Shown piece by piece: positions 24,942 through 33,799 of a DNA stretch of 64,000 bases. The stretch is taken from the NCBI GenBank assembly GCA_945643635.1, contig CALZFC010000027.1, forward strand, positions 1,722,501 to 1,786,500, given 5' to 3'. Made by a program: the position numbers and the translations under genes. The notes below the pieces were generated by a model that did no database searches, was not told the origin of the DNA, and worked only from the letters and a program-made list of their open reading frames with translations. This DNA is from Allodiplogaster sudhausi (taxonomy: Eukaryota > Nematoda > Chromadorea > Rhabditida > Diplogasteridae). Each line of letters opens with the position of its first letter. The first letter of the stretch is position 1.

Positions 24942-25655
24942 TTAAGCTACCAGTGGTTGAGCATAGAATTCAATTATGGTTTCAGAGTTAGGCTCGCATT
25001 TGGCAGTCCATTTTGCTCGAATTGGCAGCTTATCAAAGGATAGTGGGTCATATTCAGCTTGAGATCGAGACACAATTGGTAGGATGACATCGTTAATATA
25101 GAACTGATGTTTGGCATAATCGATCGACCATGGTGGGAGGTGACATAGGATATCATTTCCAATTATTACATTATGCTGCTCGGGCTCTGTCGGCACACAC
25201 CTTTTTTTAGTGAAATAGATTTCCTGTGTGGACGAGATGTTGCCAATTCTGAGATTTACTGGCAATATTCCCACTATGGAGATCGGTGTCCCAGCAATGC
25301 CTGTGGCACACGGGATATCGCTTGGAAATAGTGCGGTGATGCCGAGGATTTGTGCTAGATCAGTGCTAGCAACGGAGATAGCTGCACCCGTGTCAATCAT
25401 TGCGAGCAGGACGGTGCCATTTATTGTCACTGGAATTTGAATTAGAAATAGGGGTGGCTCGGTTTGGGGTGCTAGTGCTAGAAGGGGAAAGGACAATGGT
25501 GGCACTGACTGATGAGAGGCGGGCTGCTGTGGACTCGAGACGGTGTGAGAGATGTCAAAATTGGTCAGAGAGGGAGAGGACATATGTTCGTCGTGCCATT
25601 GTCTAATCTCTTCAATTGGTGGTGATGTTCCAATAGCTGACTGAGATTGTGACAT
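24942..25655 (-). CDS. Retropepsin-like aspartyl protease ORF
   Basis: 237-residue ORF beginning with ATG at 25653-25655. About 85 residues in is the active-site motif LLAMIDTGAAISVAS (D-T-G), with VTINGTVL before it and NVIIGNDIL, the hydrophobic-Gly flap partner, about 80 residues later. This is the core of a retroviral-type protease that acts as a dimer to cut Gag. After a short C-terminal stretch it stops at 24942. A reverse transcriptase normally follows, but here a TA array and non-coding sequence follow. Position after the envelope-like region rather than between gag and RT is unusual. A copy of the element's self-complementary motif sits 19 bases upstream of the ATG. Confidence 0.82.
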   Translation of the reverse strand: MSQSQSAIGTSPPIEEIRQWHDEHMSSPSLTNFDISHTVSSPQQPASHQSVPPLSFPLLALAPQTEPPLFLIQIPVTINGTVLLAMIDTGAAISVASTDLAQILGITALFPSDIPCATGIAGTPISIVGILPVNLRIGNISSTQEIYFTKKRCVPTEPEQHNVIIGNDILCHLPPWSIDYAKHQFYINDVILPIVSRSQAEYDPLSFDKLPIRAKWTAKCEPNSETIIEFYAQPLVA

Positions 25656-26512
25656 TTCGTGGTTTTTTGGAGAGAAGCAATTGCCTCAAAAGATGAATGA
25701 CTGTCTATTTCGGCCTGTGCCGCGTTTTCAAATTCACATGAAAAAATTGGCCTCTCGCGAGATGTCCATAGATTAGGAAATGAGATGAGGTTAATCTTTA
25801 TATACATTAGCATGGCGGCTTTGAGAAGAGAAAACGTAACAACAACGCTACAAATTGTCAGCCAGATAAAATAGGGTGACCATTCACCGAAAAGATATCT
25901 GCAGAACTGACTGGGAAGCGACAGCTCTTCCGAGGTCGCCTTACTTTTCATTATAATATCTGAATTGGAAGTCAGAGTTTCTTGCCAGTTTCTTGAAATT
26001 AACTGAAGGGGAATTTCACGATCAGAGAGGTTCGTCAATACTAGATTGTGAAAGACGTCAGCTTGTGCACGAAAGGGCTTCCTGTTTTGGGTGAGGGATG
26101 GGATAAGCTTCGGATCTATTTCACTGAATTTCCCAGTTTGAGAATTGAGGCGAATAATTACATTCCCTCTTTTTAGATAGAAGCTACTGACTTCTTCACA
26201 ATCAGTCTTAGCGGCGGTTTCTTTAACTATTTGTGAGTTAGCGTCGAGGAAAGAAATTATTGAAGAGTTATGCATTTGGATAATTATGCGGGGAAAATCA
26301 TAGCACGTCTCATTGAAGGGAAGGAACGTTATTGCTGCATCTGGGATTTCTGAGCAATAGAAGATCTCTACGATGTGATTTCCTCTGTATCGGGCAGAGA
26401 CGCCGGTGTTGTTTAATAGGGCTCTGGCAGTTGCTGTTGCGTGTACCGTCATTGCAATGTGCAAAGAGAAGGACAAGGCGTTCACTCGTTGGCAGAGATT
26501 CAAAAAATCATG
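25565..26512 (-). CDS. env-like: Envelope-like transmembrane segment
   Basis: Open frame without an ATG at its beginning; an in-frame TAG lies immediately upstream. It has several potential N-glycosylation sites (NNTG, NETC, NLSD), scattered cysteines, and one strong membrane span about two thirds along (YFIWLTICSVVVTFSLL) followed by a cytoplasmic-like tail. This is the layout of a retroviral or errantivirus-type transmembrane subunit. Its 3' end overlaps the protease start by 91 bp in a different frame. In this copy it is separated from the upstream envelope segment by a frame change and a stop codon. Confidence 0.5.
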   Translation of the reverse strand, partial: HDFLNLCQRVNALSFSLHIAMTVHATATARALLNNTGVSARYRGNHIVEIFYCSEIPDAAITFLPFNETCYDFPRIIIQMHNSSIISFLDANSQIVKETAAKTDCEEVSSFYLKRGNVIIRLNSQTGKFSEIDPKLIPSLTQNRKPFRAQADVFHNLVLTNLSDREIPLQLISRNWQETLTSNSDIIMKSKATSEELSLPSQFCRYLFGEWSPYFIWLTICSVVVTFSLLKAAMLMYIKINLISFPNLWTSRERPIFSCEFENAAQAEIDSHSSFEAIASLQKTTKCHNLSQLLEHHHQLKRLDNGTTNICPLPL

Positions 26513-26547
26513 CTATATTACGTTCACCACTGACTGACTGAGAGCTG

Positions 26548-27115
26548 TCATCTGTGCAGCAATCTGTTTGAAGTGACGCTGCCTGGTTTAGAAGCAAGCA
26601 GGGTACCTCTTTTTACCCTCCGATGAATTGCGAAGGCGTATCCTTGATCTGTTATGACTAGCTCGCGGTTACAGTCAACGATGGTGTCGGCATCAGCTTT
26701 CCACGATAGCGCCAATTGTCTGTCATCCTTCAGCCAAACTCTGCCAACTCTGCAGCCGTTCATAGTGCCGACATATAAGAAATTACAGAGTTCTTCTTTT
26801 TCTGCTTGCCAAAAAATGACTGAACTGTCAGCAATCGCGCATTCTTCATCCTCATATTTGCATTGTGTTAAATCACCTGCCGGCGAGGAGGGCCAAAGTT
26901 CATCATGGCGAATGAGCACTTTCGATTCTTCAATGAAGCAGTTATAAACTGTGACGTTATTAGTGGAACAGGTAGAGAAGGGCCAAGTGCCCCAATTTAA
27001 TTGGGCCTCATTGCTCGTCTGCCAAATTCCGTTTTTTAATGATAGATTGCCAAATTGGCAAATTTTAAGTTTGACCATTTGTCTGCATTCGTCTACTGTT
27101 AGAAGTTGGGCATTG
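26548..27115 (-). CDS. env-like: Envelope-like glycoprotein segment (surface part)
   Basis: Open frame with ATG at 27076-27078 and coding-like sequence extending slightly upstream. It is Cys-rich with potential N-glycosylation sites (for example NNVT). Near its end it contains RVKRG, a furin-type cleavage motif that would separate surface and transmembrane parts of a retroviral-type envelope. The frame ends at TGA about 26548, shortly after this motif. The expected continuation lies in another frame, so the envelope appears broken here. No specific viral family is assigned. Confidence 0.5.
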
Positions 27116-27300
27116 GCTTCAGTTTCCTACCAACGCCCTCCCAGCAAATATCGATAGTACGCGACTTGTGTCCTAATGATGCGACAATGCGTGGCTACAC
27201 TGATATACAATTTTGTGTTCCACCTATATAATTCTACTGCATACCGTACCGGAATGGTTGGTTCAACTACCATTTGCGAACAATCTTGCGTAGTGGGGAG

Positions 27301-27730
27301 TCATACCAGTTCACGATGTCCGTTGTTCTGGCAGGTCCAAGCTGTTGCCGACGCAAGCGGGAATAGCGATGCAGTTAGAAGAATTAGAGGAAAGAATTTG
27401 TTAATTCTTGGCACGAGGTTTTGTTGTAGCTGCTGCTCATTATTTCTTGGCGCCAAGGTATAGATAGTGCTGGCTAGTGCATTATTTCGCTGCAGAAGAA
27501 GTGATAGGCGTTCTTCTGAAGCTTGTGCTTGCGCATTAGCCTTCTCAAGAGACTCTGATAGCTGTTTGAGCTTATAATCTGCTGGAATGGACATCGCATT
27601 TATGCCTGGCCGTCCTGATTGGTTGTTCGGATGCGCCTGCTCCTCGGGGGATTGCTGCCACCCTCGGGTGTTACGCTGGTTGTTATCCTGGTACTGATTG
27701 CCCTGCCAATTATTGTTGTTATTTCTTGGC
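27301..27730 (-). CDS. Envelope N-terminal ORF with coiled coil and signal-like hydrophobic segment
   Basis: An open minus-strand frame directly after gag, with an internal ATG at 27592-27594. It encodes an Asn/Gln-rich stretch, a likely coiled coil (KLKQLSESLEKANAQAQASE) and then a hydrophobic segment (FFPLILLTASLFPLASATA) that looks like a signal peptide. It ends soon afterwards at a stop. A GTATGA donor-like site sits at this end, and an acceptor-like tag lies near 27126 before the next envelope segment, so a spliced envelope message is plausible. Function is inferred from position and the hydrophobic segment only. Confidence 0.45.
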
Positions 27731-27740
27731 TGGAAGCTCC

Positions 27741-29297
27741 TCAGCTGATAGTTCCATTGCCACGATACCCACGTGACTGTTGCCTGAGGGGGTACTGGGA
27801 ATTGCCCTGAGGGCGCATCGACTGATCACTCATTCTTTTTCTACAATCACTGGCCCAGTGTCCAGGTTTGCCACAATAAAAGCACATATTACTGTCGCTG
27901 TTGTTGTTGGTTCTGTTATTCTGATTATCGAAAAAATTATTTGGTCGGTTTCGTCTATTCTGGGATCCATTATCATTCCTTTCCCGATTGGGAGTGTCAG
28001 CCAGCCGCAGTGCATTGAGTGAAGGATTAAGAAGAGATTCTGCAGCAGCTTCAGTCAGGAGCAGCTCTACTCCTTCAGCCTTTCGAAGCGCCTCTTCAAA
28101 TGACGTCGGCTCTGCCATCTTGACATGATAGCGCAACGGGTGCCTGAGGCGTGAGAGGAATTCTTCTAGAATTCTGTCTTGTTGTGCGGCTGCTGGAAGG
28201 CCTGCCGTAGCTGCTCTGGCAAGCGCCAACAGGCGGGAGCTGAAACCCGCTACCGGTTCACCTATATCTTGTCTACAGTTAGCTAGAGCTTGCTTGGCAA
28301 GAGAACGCTGCTGCGGGCTCTCATAATGCGTTCTTAAGTGGTTGACTACTTGGTCATAATCGCTTCGCTGGGCTGCCGTCAATTCTTCAATTTTCTCTCG
28401 CGCTGGTCCCTCTAGGTGTGCAATGAGGCTGTTTGCCTTATCTTCTGATGAAATTCCATTTTGTTGGGCGCCTGCTGCTGCCGGCTGTGCTGGTGACTTT
28501 GTTCTTAGTAAATCTTCAAAACGGCGTAGCCACATGGCAAAAGAAACCTCTCCAGTGCCTGTGAAAGGAGCAATTCGATTATTTGAATTGGACTGCGTCT
28601 GAATCATGAACAACCGAGGGTTTCCTGATTGGTTTGGAGTTGCTGCTCCTGAGGCGCTGGGTGTGGAGTAGGTACTTGGTGAAATCGCCTGCATATTATT
28701 AGTTGAATTTGGAGAAACAGGGGGCGAAGTATTCTGTGTATTTGAAAGAGGGACCACAGCCACCGTAGGCAATGAAGGAGATTTATTGTTAGTATTTTGA
28801 GTCTTTGAGAGAGTGGCCATTGCCACTGGAGGAACATTAGGAGTAGAATTTGAATTTTGATTGAGTGATTGTGAGAGCGTAGCAATTGCCACTGGTGGAA
28901 GAGCAGACGATGAAGTTGTGTTTTGATTGTTTGAGAGAGTGGCAATTGCCACCGAGGAAATAGAGGAAGACTGTGCAATAGAGGATGAAGGCGTGGATTG
29001 AAAGTTATAAAGATCCCTTGCCAGCAAATTTTCCAACTGTTCAAAATAGCTATTTGTCTTAGATTCGAACTGACGATGCGTTAAAGTTAAACATTGAAAA
29101 GTGGAGCTGACTGTCTCCACTGTGGCGTCTCGTAGCTGCTTGACATGTGAGAGTTGTGCAGGCTGGCTCCCTCTTTCCTGCTTGAAGAGGCTGGAAAGAG
29201 AAGAGGTAGGGGGAGATGATTTGCTTCTTGTGAGAGAGGCAATTGCTTCAGTTCGGGATTCCCGTAGCCGTGTTAGGGCCTTGGGATAGGTAGACAT
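27741..29297 (-). CDS. gag: Retrotransposon Gag with CCHC zinc knuckle
   Basis: Capsid/nucleocapsid protein of the LTR element, expected to package the element RNA. The start used here is ATG at 29295-29297 (MSTYPKALTRLRE); the open frame extends a little further upstream without an ATG. The N-terminal third is Ser/Asn/Gln-rich and contains repeated VAIATLS-type motifs spaced about 27 residues apart. The middle has a Gag-like helical domain (SFAMWLRRFEDLL, LIAHLEGPAREKIEEL, HYESPQQRSLAKQAL). Near the C-terminus is CFYCGKPGHWASDC, a CX2CX4HX4C knuckle, followed by a basic tail. Two more VAIATLS copies lie just upstream in another frame (29310-29380), so the original N-terminus has probably been disrupted. 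The protein stops before any protease domain, unlike a standard gag-pol fusion. Confidence 0.88.
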   Translation of the reverse strand: MSTYPKALTRLRESRTEAIASLTRSKSSPPTSSLSSLFKQERGSQPAQLSHVKQLRDATVETVSSTFQCLTLTHRQFESKTNSYFEQLENLLARDLYNFQSTPSSSIAQSSSISSVAIATLSNNQNTTSSSALPPVAIATLSQSLNQNSNSTPNVPPVAMATLSKTQNTNNKSPSLPTVAVVPLSNTQNTSPPVSPNSTNNMQAISPSTYSTPSASGAATPNQSGNPRLFMIQTQSNSNNRIAPFTGTGEVSFAMWLRRFEDLLRTKSPAQPAAAGAQQNGISSEDKANSLIAHLEGPAREKIEELTAAQRSDYDQVVNHLRTHYESPQQRSLAKQALANCRQDIGEPVAGFSSRLLALARAATAGLPAAAQQDRILEEFLSRLRHPLRYHVKMAEPTSFEEALRKAEGVELLLTEAAAESLLNPSLNALRLADTPNRERNDNGSQNRRNRPNNFFDNQNNRTNNNSDSNMCFYCGKPGHWASDCRKRMSDQSMRPQGNSQYPLRQQSRGYRGNGTIS

Positions 29298-29372
29298 GCA
29301 AAGACTGATTGTTTGAGAGCGTAGCAATTGCCACTGGGGGAAAGGAGAGTTTGTGTTTTGAGAGAGTAGCAA

Positions 29373-30626
29373 TAGCCACTGATGGAAGACCAGGAGTAGA
29401 ACCTAGCGGGTGCGTAGGATAAGTTACAAGTTGATAATGACCGACAGTCCGTGGATCTGACGATTTGTATGCTCATTCAACGCTATCTGCTGTGAGGATG
29501 TTAGAGATGTATGTGAGAGAGAGAAGCTTCAGAGTAGCGAAAAATAAGAAGAGAAAAAAAATAAATTTAGAACAATAATAGAGTGAATCGTTTCTTTCTA
29601 ATGGACTTTCCATCGTATCTAGATCTACATTTCTTTTATTGCCGGAGGAATTTTGTTTGCTCCCAGATGCGCCTGGTGAAGATCTTTATCATAGAGTGCT
29701 GGAATTCTATCAGGCGCTTCTCGGCTGAGTCATAATAAAGTGAAAGTACTGTATGTGCAAAGTTCAAGACAGTGGAAATCCAAAGTGATGTGAAAACGGA
29801 AGCAAGAAATGGATAACTGAAGGAAAAAAAACTTGCTCATTAAAAATTAGGGAGGGAAAGATTCAACTTTTCTCAATAAGCTGAACTTGTATTTTGCTTG
29901 CGCGTCAACTCTCAATCATAATGTGGCTATGGTAACCTTTTGGGCAAATGGGCGCATGCTGGGCCGAGAAGAGAATGCGTATCTCTCATGTACGCCTGTT
30001 TAAATGATTTGCCGTAAAATGAAAAAAAAGGGGTAAAAAGAGTGAAAAGGGAGTTGAAAAGAACTCGAGACGGTGTGCATAAGGAAATGCAGAAGAGGCA
30101 GCGAGGTGTGAATTGTTGAGTGAGAGATAATGGGAGGATAAGAGAGAGCGAGAGAGAGAGAGAGAGATGGAGAAGGAGAGGCAGATCGAGAAACAATAAA
30201 TAAATAAAAAAAAATTTTTTTGAGCAAGCGAAAAGGGAGACTGCGCTCTTTTTTTTAACGCGTACCTTTTACGGTCGGTGACCCGGATCGTGCTTGAAGC
30301 GTAGGCATAGAAGGGCTTCTCGCTCATCGCAGGTGATCTGTAAATGCATAATTTTATATATGCGATTCTGGGTCGAACAAGAAAGAAAGATTGGCGAGGT
30401 TAGGAGAGAAAGCAAGATAGAGTGACTGCCTCAACGTTCTCTGACCAACGGCATAAAAGGGCGAGGGTGGGAGGGATTGGGAGAAAGATAGACAGAGTAA
30501 TAGGAAATAACATTATGAGGTGAAGAAGGATGGCAGAGGTGAAAGAGAGCTCAGAGATGCGCCATGGCTGGTCTCTTCCAAAGAGCGAGAGAGAGAGAGA
30601 GAGATTGGAAGAATTGAGAGAGAGAT

Positions 30627-30669
<43 letters not shown>

Positions 30670-32700
30670 CTGCTGTACGGGCAGTGCTGTTCTTTCAGAG
30701 AGAAAGAAAGAGAGAGGTGAGAAAATTAAGAAGAGGTCAATGTTTTGCTGCCATAAAGAGAGAACATGATAGATGATATGTATCTACACTTATATATACA
30801 TATATGTCTGTCTATGTATGCATCTTGCATTTAATACTCCCTTTTTTTGCATTAGCGACAGTCAGCTTGTCAAGAAATTTAATTTGCTTATTTCCCCTTT
30901 TTTGAGAGAGAGGGAGAGATTGAAAGAGAAGCGATTGCCTCAAAAGTACATACATATATTGATTTATTTACGGTGTACATAAGGTAAGCACGCGTGTTGA
31001 TAAAATAATGATAATATGTACATATGTTCATTTGTTTTATAACTCTTTTTTTTGAGAGATTGATTGATAGAAAGAGGCGATTGCCTCATTGCATATGCTT
31101 AAAAAAAAGTGCACCAACCTTCTTCGCTGGGAGCACTTCTGGCTGCGGGAAGGGCCGAGTTGCGGGCTTGTTCGTGTGGCATCACGGCGCAAATCTGTCA
31201 ATTTTGAATAGTTATCAATCAAAGAAAGAATATTCTATCTAAAAGCTGGATGGCAAATGAATGCCTGTCCTTTACTTAGAGCAGCCGCTCAGGGTGACTG
31301 TTCTGCCGTCTAGAGTGTGAGAGACGCAGAAAGGAAGAGAAACCGAGACTGTGGGCCACACATCACCACGGTGAGAGAAAACTAGAGAGAGGGGAGAGAT
31401 GCTGCATTCTTTGGAGGGGACTGTTGCGAAGATGAGTCCGGCATTGCCAACCGATGAGAGATTTGTCCGATAAAAAACGATAGAGCACGTGAATGGGAGA
31501 GAGTACGGAAGAAATAGCTTGCGCCTCAGGCGACTTGGAGTTATTTGTCCGATCATCTTTGAATCTCGGATGGGAACAGAAGCTCTGTACTATTTCTGCT
31601 AGAGAAACAAAGACGAAGTAGCCGATTCGCCTAACGGTTACTTACATACCATCAAATGTGAATAACAACGAGAACATGGGAAATGGGGGCACAATATGTA
31701 TGTATTCACAAAAGAAATGAATTATGGGAGTACTCATGATACTTATTGCTGCCTAACGCATGATAAAATGAAGCATTTGTTCCTGTTGGCTAATTGTCCT
31801 CTTCTCTATTTTATTAGCAGCTTGAAATATTTAAAGAGAGACTATTGTCTCAAGTGTCTTTTGATGCACTTTTGAGTGATTTAAGACTCTTCATATTTAA
31901 GCGAGTCAACTGTGCTTTATGAATGCACATCTTCTCTATGTAACCTAGTTAAGCCTTTTTTGTGCGTTTGTAGCAAACAAGACATAGGCGTCATATACTC
32001 TCTTAGAGCTATCCTAGTTTTCTTTCATTCTGTTCATTCATTTTTTTTTAATCAGTTCTTTGGGGAGAGAAGCAATTGCCTCATTCTATGCATTATATGC
32101 AGATATTCTTTTAAAAAAAAAGACAATTGTCTTTAAATTTTTCAATCTCTATGTGTGATAGAGAGAAATAGCTAACCTTGTGCACACGGTGCACTTTGAG
32201 CAGGGCCGACCCGGAGATTCGTCGGGTTGCGGGCAGGATATCCGTCGTCTTCGTGCCTTTGTTGTCAATCAGGCGCTCTTATAACTTTCCACTGAAAAAA
32301 AGTAAACATACCGAAGATATGTTTTTACGACGCGGCTTGGATATGCTGTGCCTCCCGGCTAAAATAAATTGCTGAATAGTGGAAAGTGAGCACTAGTACC
32401 GTTTTAGAGCTCTTTTACTGGCGCAGAAGCCGCAACAAAAACAGTGCCTTACCTGGTCTCTGCGCGAATGCGGCTGCTCCCCGCCAGACGCGCCACTTCT
32501 TCTTCCTTTTTTTAACCATCTTTTTCTTTTTTCTTTTTTGAAGTGATTGATTGAGAGAGAGGCAACTGCCCCAAGCTTGGGAAATCAAGGTCAAAGGAAA
32601 AACATACATCGAAAGGAAAGACACACATGCGGTTTGAAGTGTGACAACGCGGCGCGCTTTCCGCGTTATCGAGCCGGACACAAAGCAACAAAAAAAAGAA
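29373..32700 (-). other. Long leader of the retrotransposon between PBS and gag
   Basis: 3.3 kb with no long reading frame. It holds seven copies of a self-complementary motif (see the element-wide findings) at 30928, 31074, 31838, 32069, 32119 and 32559, with a further decayed gag-like repeat copy at 29366 spanning its left edge. Several short GC-rich islands end in good minus-strand 5' splice sites. Examples are 30266-30342 (acceptor tttacag, donor GTACGC), 31137-31197 (acceptor ttgacag, donor GTTGGT), about 32177-32275 (donor GTTAGC) and about 32452-32510 (donor GTAAGG). These look like small exons, so the leader may be spliced or may include captured sequence. Confidence 0.5.
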
Positions 32701-32718
32701 AACCACTCGCTGCTACCA
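32701..32718 (-). promoter_or_regulatory. Primer-binding site
   Basis: Immediately inside the 5' LTR the minus strand reads TGGTAGCAGCGAGTGG. TGG is expected opposite the CCA end of a tRNA primer. The first nine bases would pair with the 3' end of metazoan initiator Met tRNA as I remember it; the primer identity is an inference. Confidence 0.7.
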
Positions 32719-33129
32719 GTAAGGTTCCCAACAACACCAAGATACTCAGACAAGTTTATCTACATAGCGGACAACAAATAGAAACATACATAGCAACGTA
32801 AAAGGCTCCAGAGGTCATAGAAAGGGGAGACAGAGAGGGAGGGATACTTGGGGTTGGTGGGATAGGCTGCCGGCTCTCAGCCCGTTCCTCTCGGCGTCTA
32901 TCTAGCCGGGCTTTTATAAGTGGTTGGCGCGGCGCGGACGCGGTCGCGGATCTGGAAGTAGTCATCATTATGTGTCACAGGATTGAGAAAGAGAAGGAGA
33001 AGAGCGATAAGATTAGAAAGTGGTTAACCGTACCGGAAGCCGCGCCGGAAGTAAGAAGAGATCACTGAGAGAGTTAGATAGATATGTATGTATGTATCAT
33101 ACCGCTCACAAGCGCTTACAGCGCTTACA
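32719..33129 (-). repeat. 5' LTR of the retrotransposon
   Basis: On the minus strand it begins TGTAAGCG and ends CCTTAC, a TG...AC pair rather than the usual TG...CA. It is nearly identical to 23538-23948. A TATA-like box (TATAAAAG on the minus strand) lies at 32911-32918. Confidence 0.93.
32911..32918 (-). promoter_or_regulatory. TATA-like element in the 5' LTR
   Basis: TATAAAAG on the minus strand, followed by GC-rich sequence. It is positioned to drive transcription of the element leftward into leader and gag. The same box occurs in the 3' LTR near 23731-23738. Confidence 0.55.
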
Positions 33130-33799
33130 ATACAACACTCTTTTCCTCTCTCTCTCTCTAATTATCTCTATCTCTCCCGCACCACTCTGTCTCTATGCAA
33201 ACAATTGCATATTTATGTATTCACCAGTTGACTAAGTTGACTAATTTAACTAAGTTGTCTAAGTTGGGAATGTGACCCAATTGAACGGGGAACTGTCGGT
33301 TTTTATGTTTTTATGTAAAATAAAACGCGCAAAACAAATTGGGGAAACATTGACCACATGTGGGTTTGAACCTCTAAGTGTCGCTGCTCGACGTTGCTTA
33401 ACTTGCCAGATCGGACGTGATCGCTACTTCACTGTCAACAGGACATTCCAACGGAGTGCGACAATGTGCTGCTCAGCAGGACATTCCAACCGAGGTCAGC
33501 AGGACATTCCGCGCCAGAAGCGCCAGGAGCGCTGCCAGGGGGGAATGTCCTGCTCGGGTCGGTTTGAATGTCCTTCTCAGCAGGACATCCAAAAAAACAT
33601 TCAACCCGAGAATTGAATGTTACGAACATTCTTTTTTGTGTGTAGTGTGACCCCTTCTTTCTATGTATATACATAGTATGTATATGGAGTATGATCATCG
33701 AAAATAAATAATTCAGCATCGAACTTCCGCCTCTTCCACTGAATAATTTGCAAGAAGTCAGAAGCCCTCAAAGTAAAATTCTTTACTGTTGATGTTCAG

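Larger units (their letters stand above)
23538..33129 (-). mobile_element. LTR retrotransposon, recent insertion, lacking reverse transcriptase and integrase
   Basis: Complete-looking element of 9592 bp on the minus strand. It is bounded by 411-bp direct LTRs and a 5-bp target duplication ATACA (23533-23537 and 33130-33134). A primer-binding site abuts the 5' LTR and a short purine tract abuts the 3' LTR. Reading 5' to 3' on the minus strand: LTR, PBS, a 3.3-kb leader, gag with a zinc knuckle, an envelope-like region, an aspartyl protease, about 1 kb of unassigned sequence, LTR. I found no reverse transcriptase (YXDD-type) or integrase signature in any frame, so the copy must depend on enzymes supplied in trans. 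I noticed only one LTR difference, an A/T change at 23575 versus 32756, so the insertion is young. The gag/protease/envelope set suggests kinship with Metaviridae or Belpaoviridae; which is not decided. Confidence 0.88.
21028..33642. mobile_element. TA-flanked inverted-repeat DNA transposon-like element (non-autonomous), host of the LTR insertion
   Basis: Terminal inverted repeats of 20 bp with one mismatch: left cacacaaagaagaatgttcg at 21028-21047, right its complement at 33623-33642. Both are flanked by TA (21026-21027 and 33643-33644), as for Tc1/mariner-type insertions. Just inside both ends lie multiple subterminal copies of gagcaggacattc and its complement (21051, 21173, 33433, 33472, 33497, 33543, 33575 and others), resembling transposase-binding arrays. 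Removing the nested LTR element and one copy of its target duplication leaves about 3.0 kb. I see no transposase frame there, only CT/GA arrays and inverted repeats. The insertion is one base inside intron 6 of galectin 2. Galectin 1 has a 175-bp intron at the same place, which serves as the empty-site comparison. Confidence 0.75.

Noticed and set aside
21028..33642. Possibility that the outer TIR element encodes its own transposase
   Set aside because: After removing the LTR element, the remaining 3 kb holds only CT/GA arrays and inverted repeats with no DDE-type frame.
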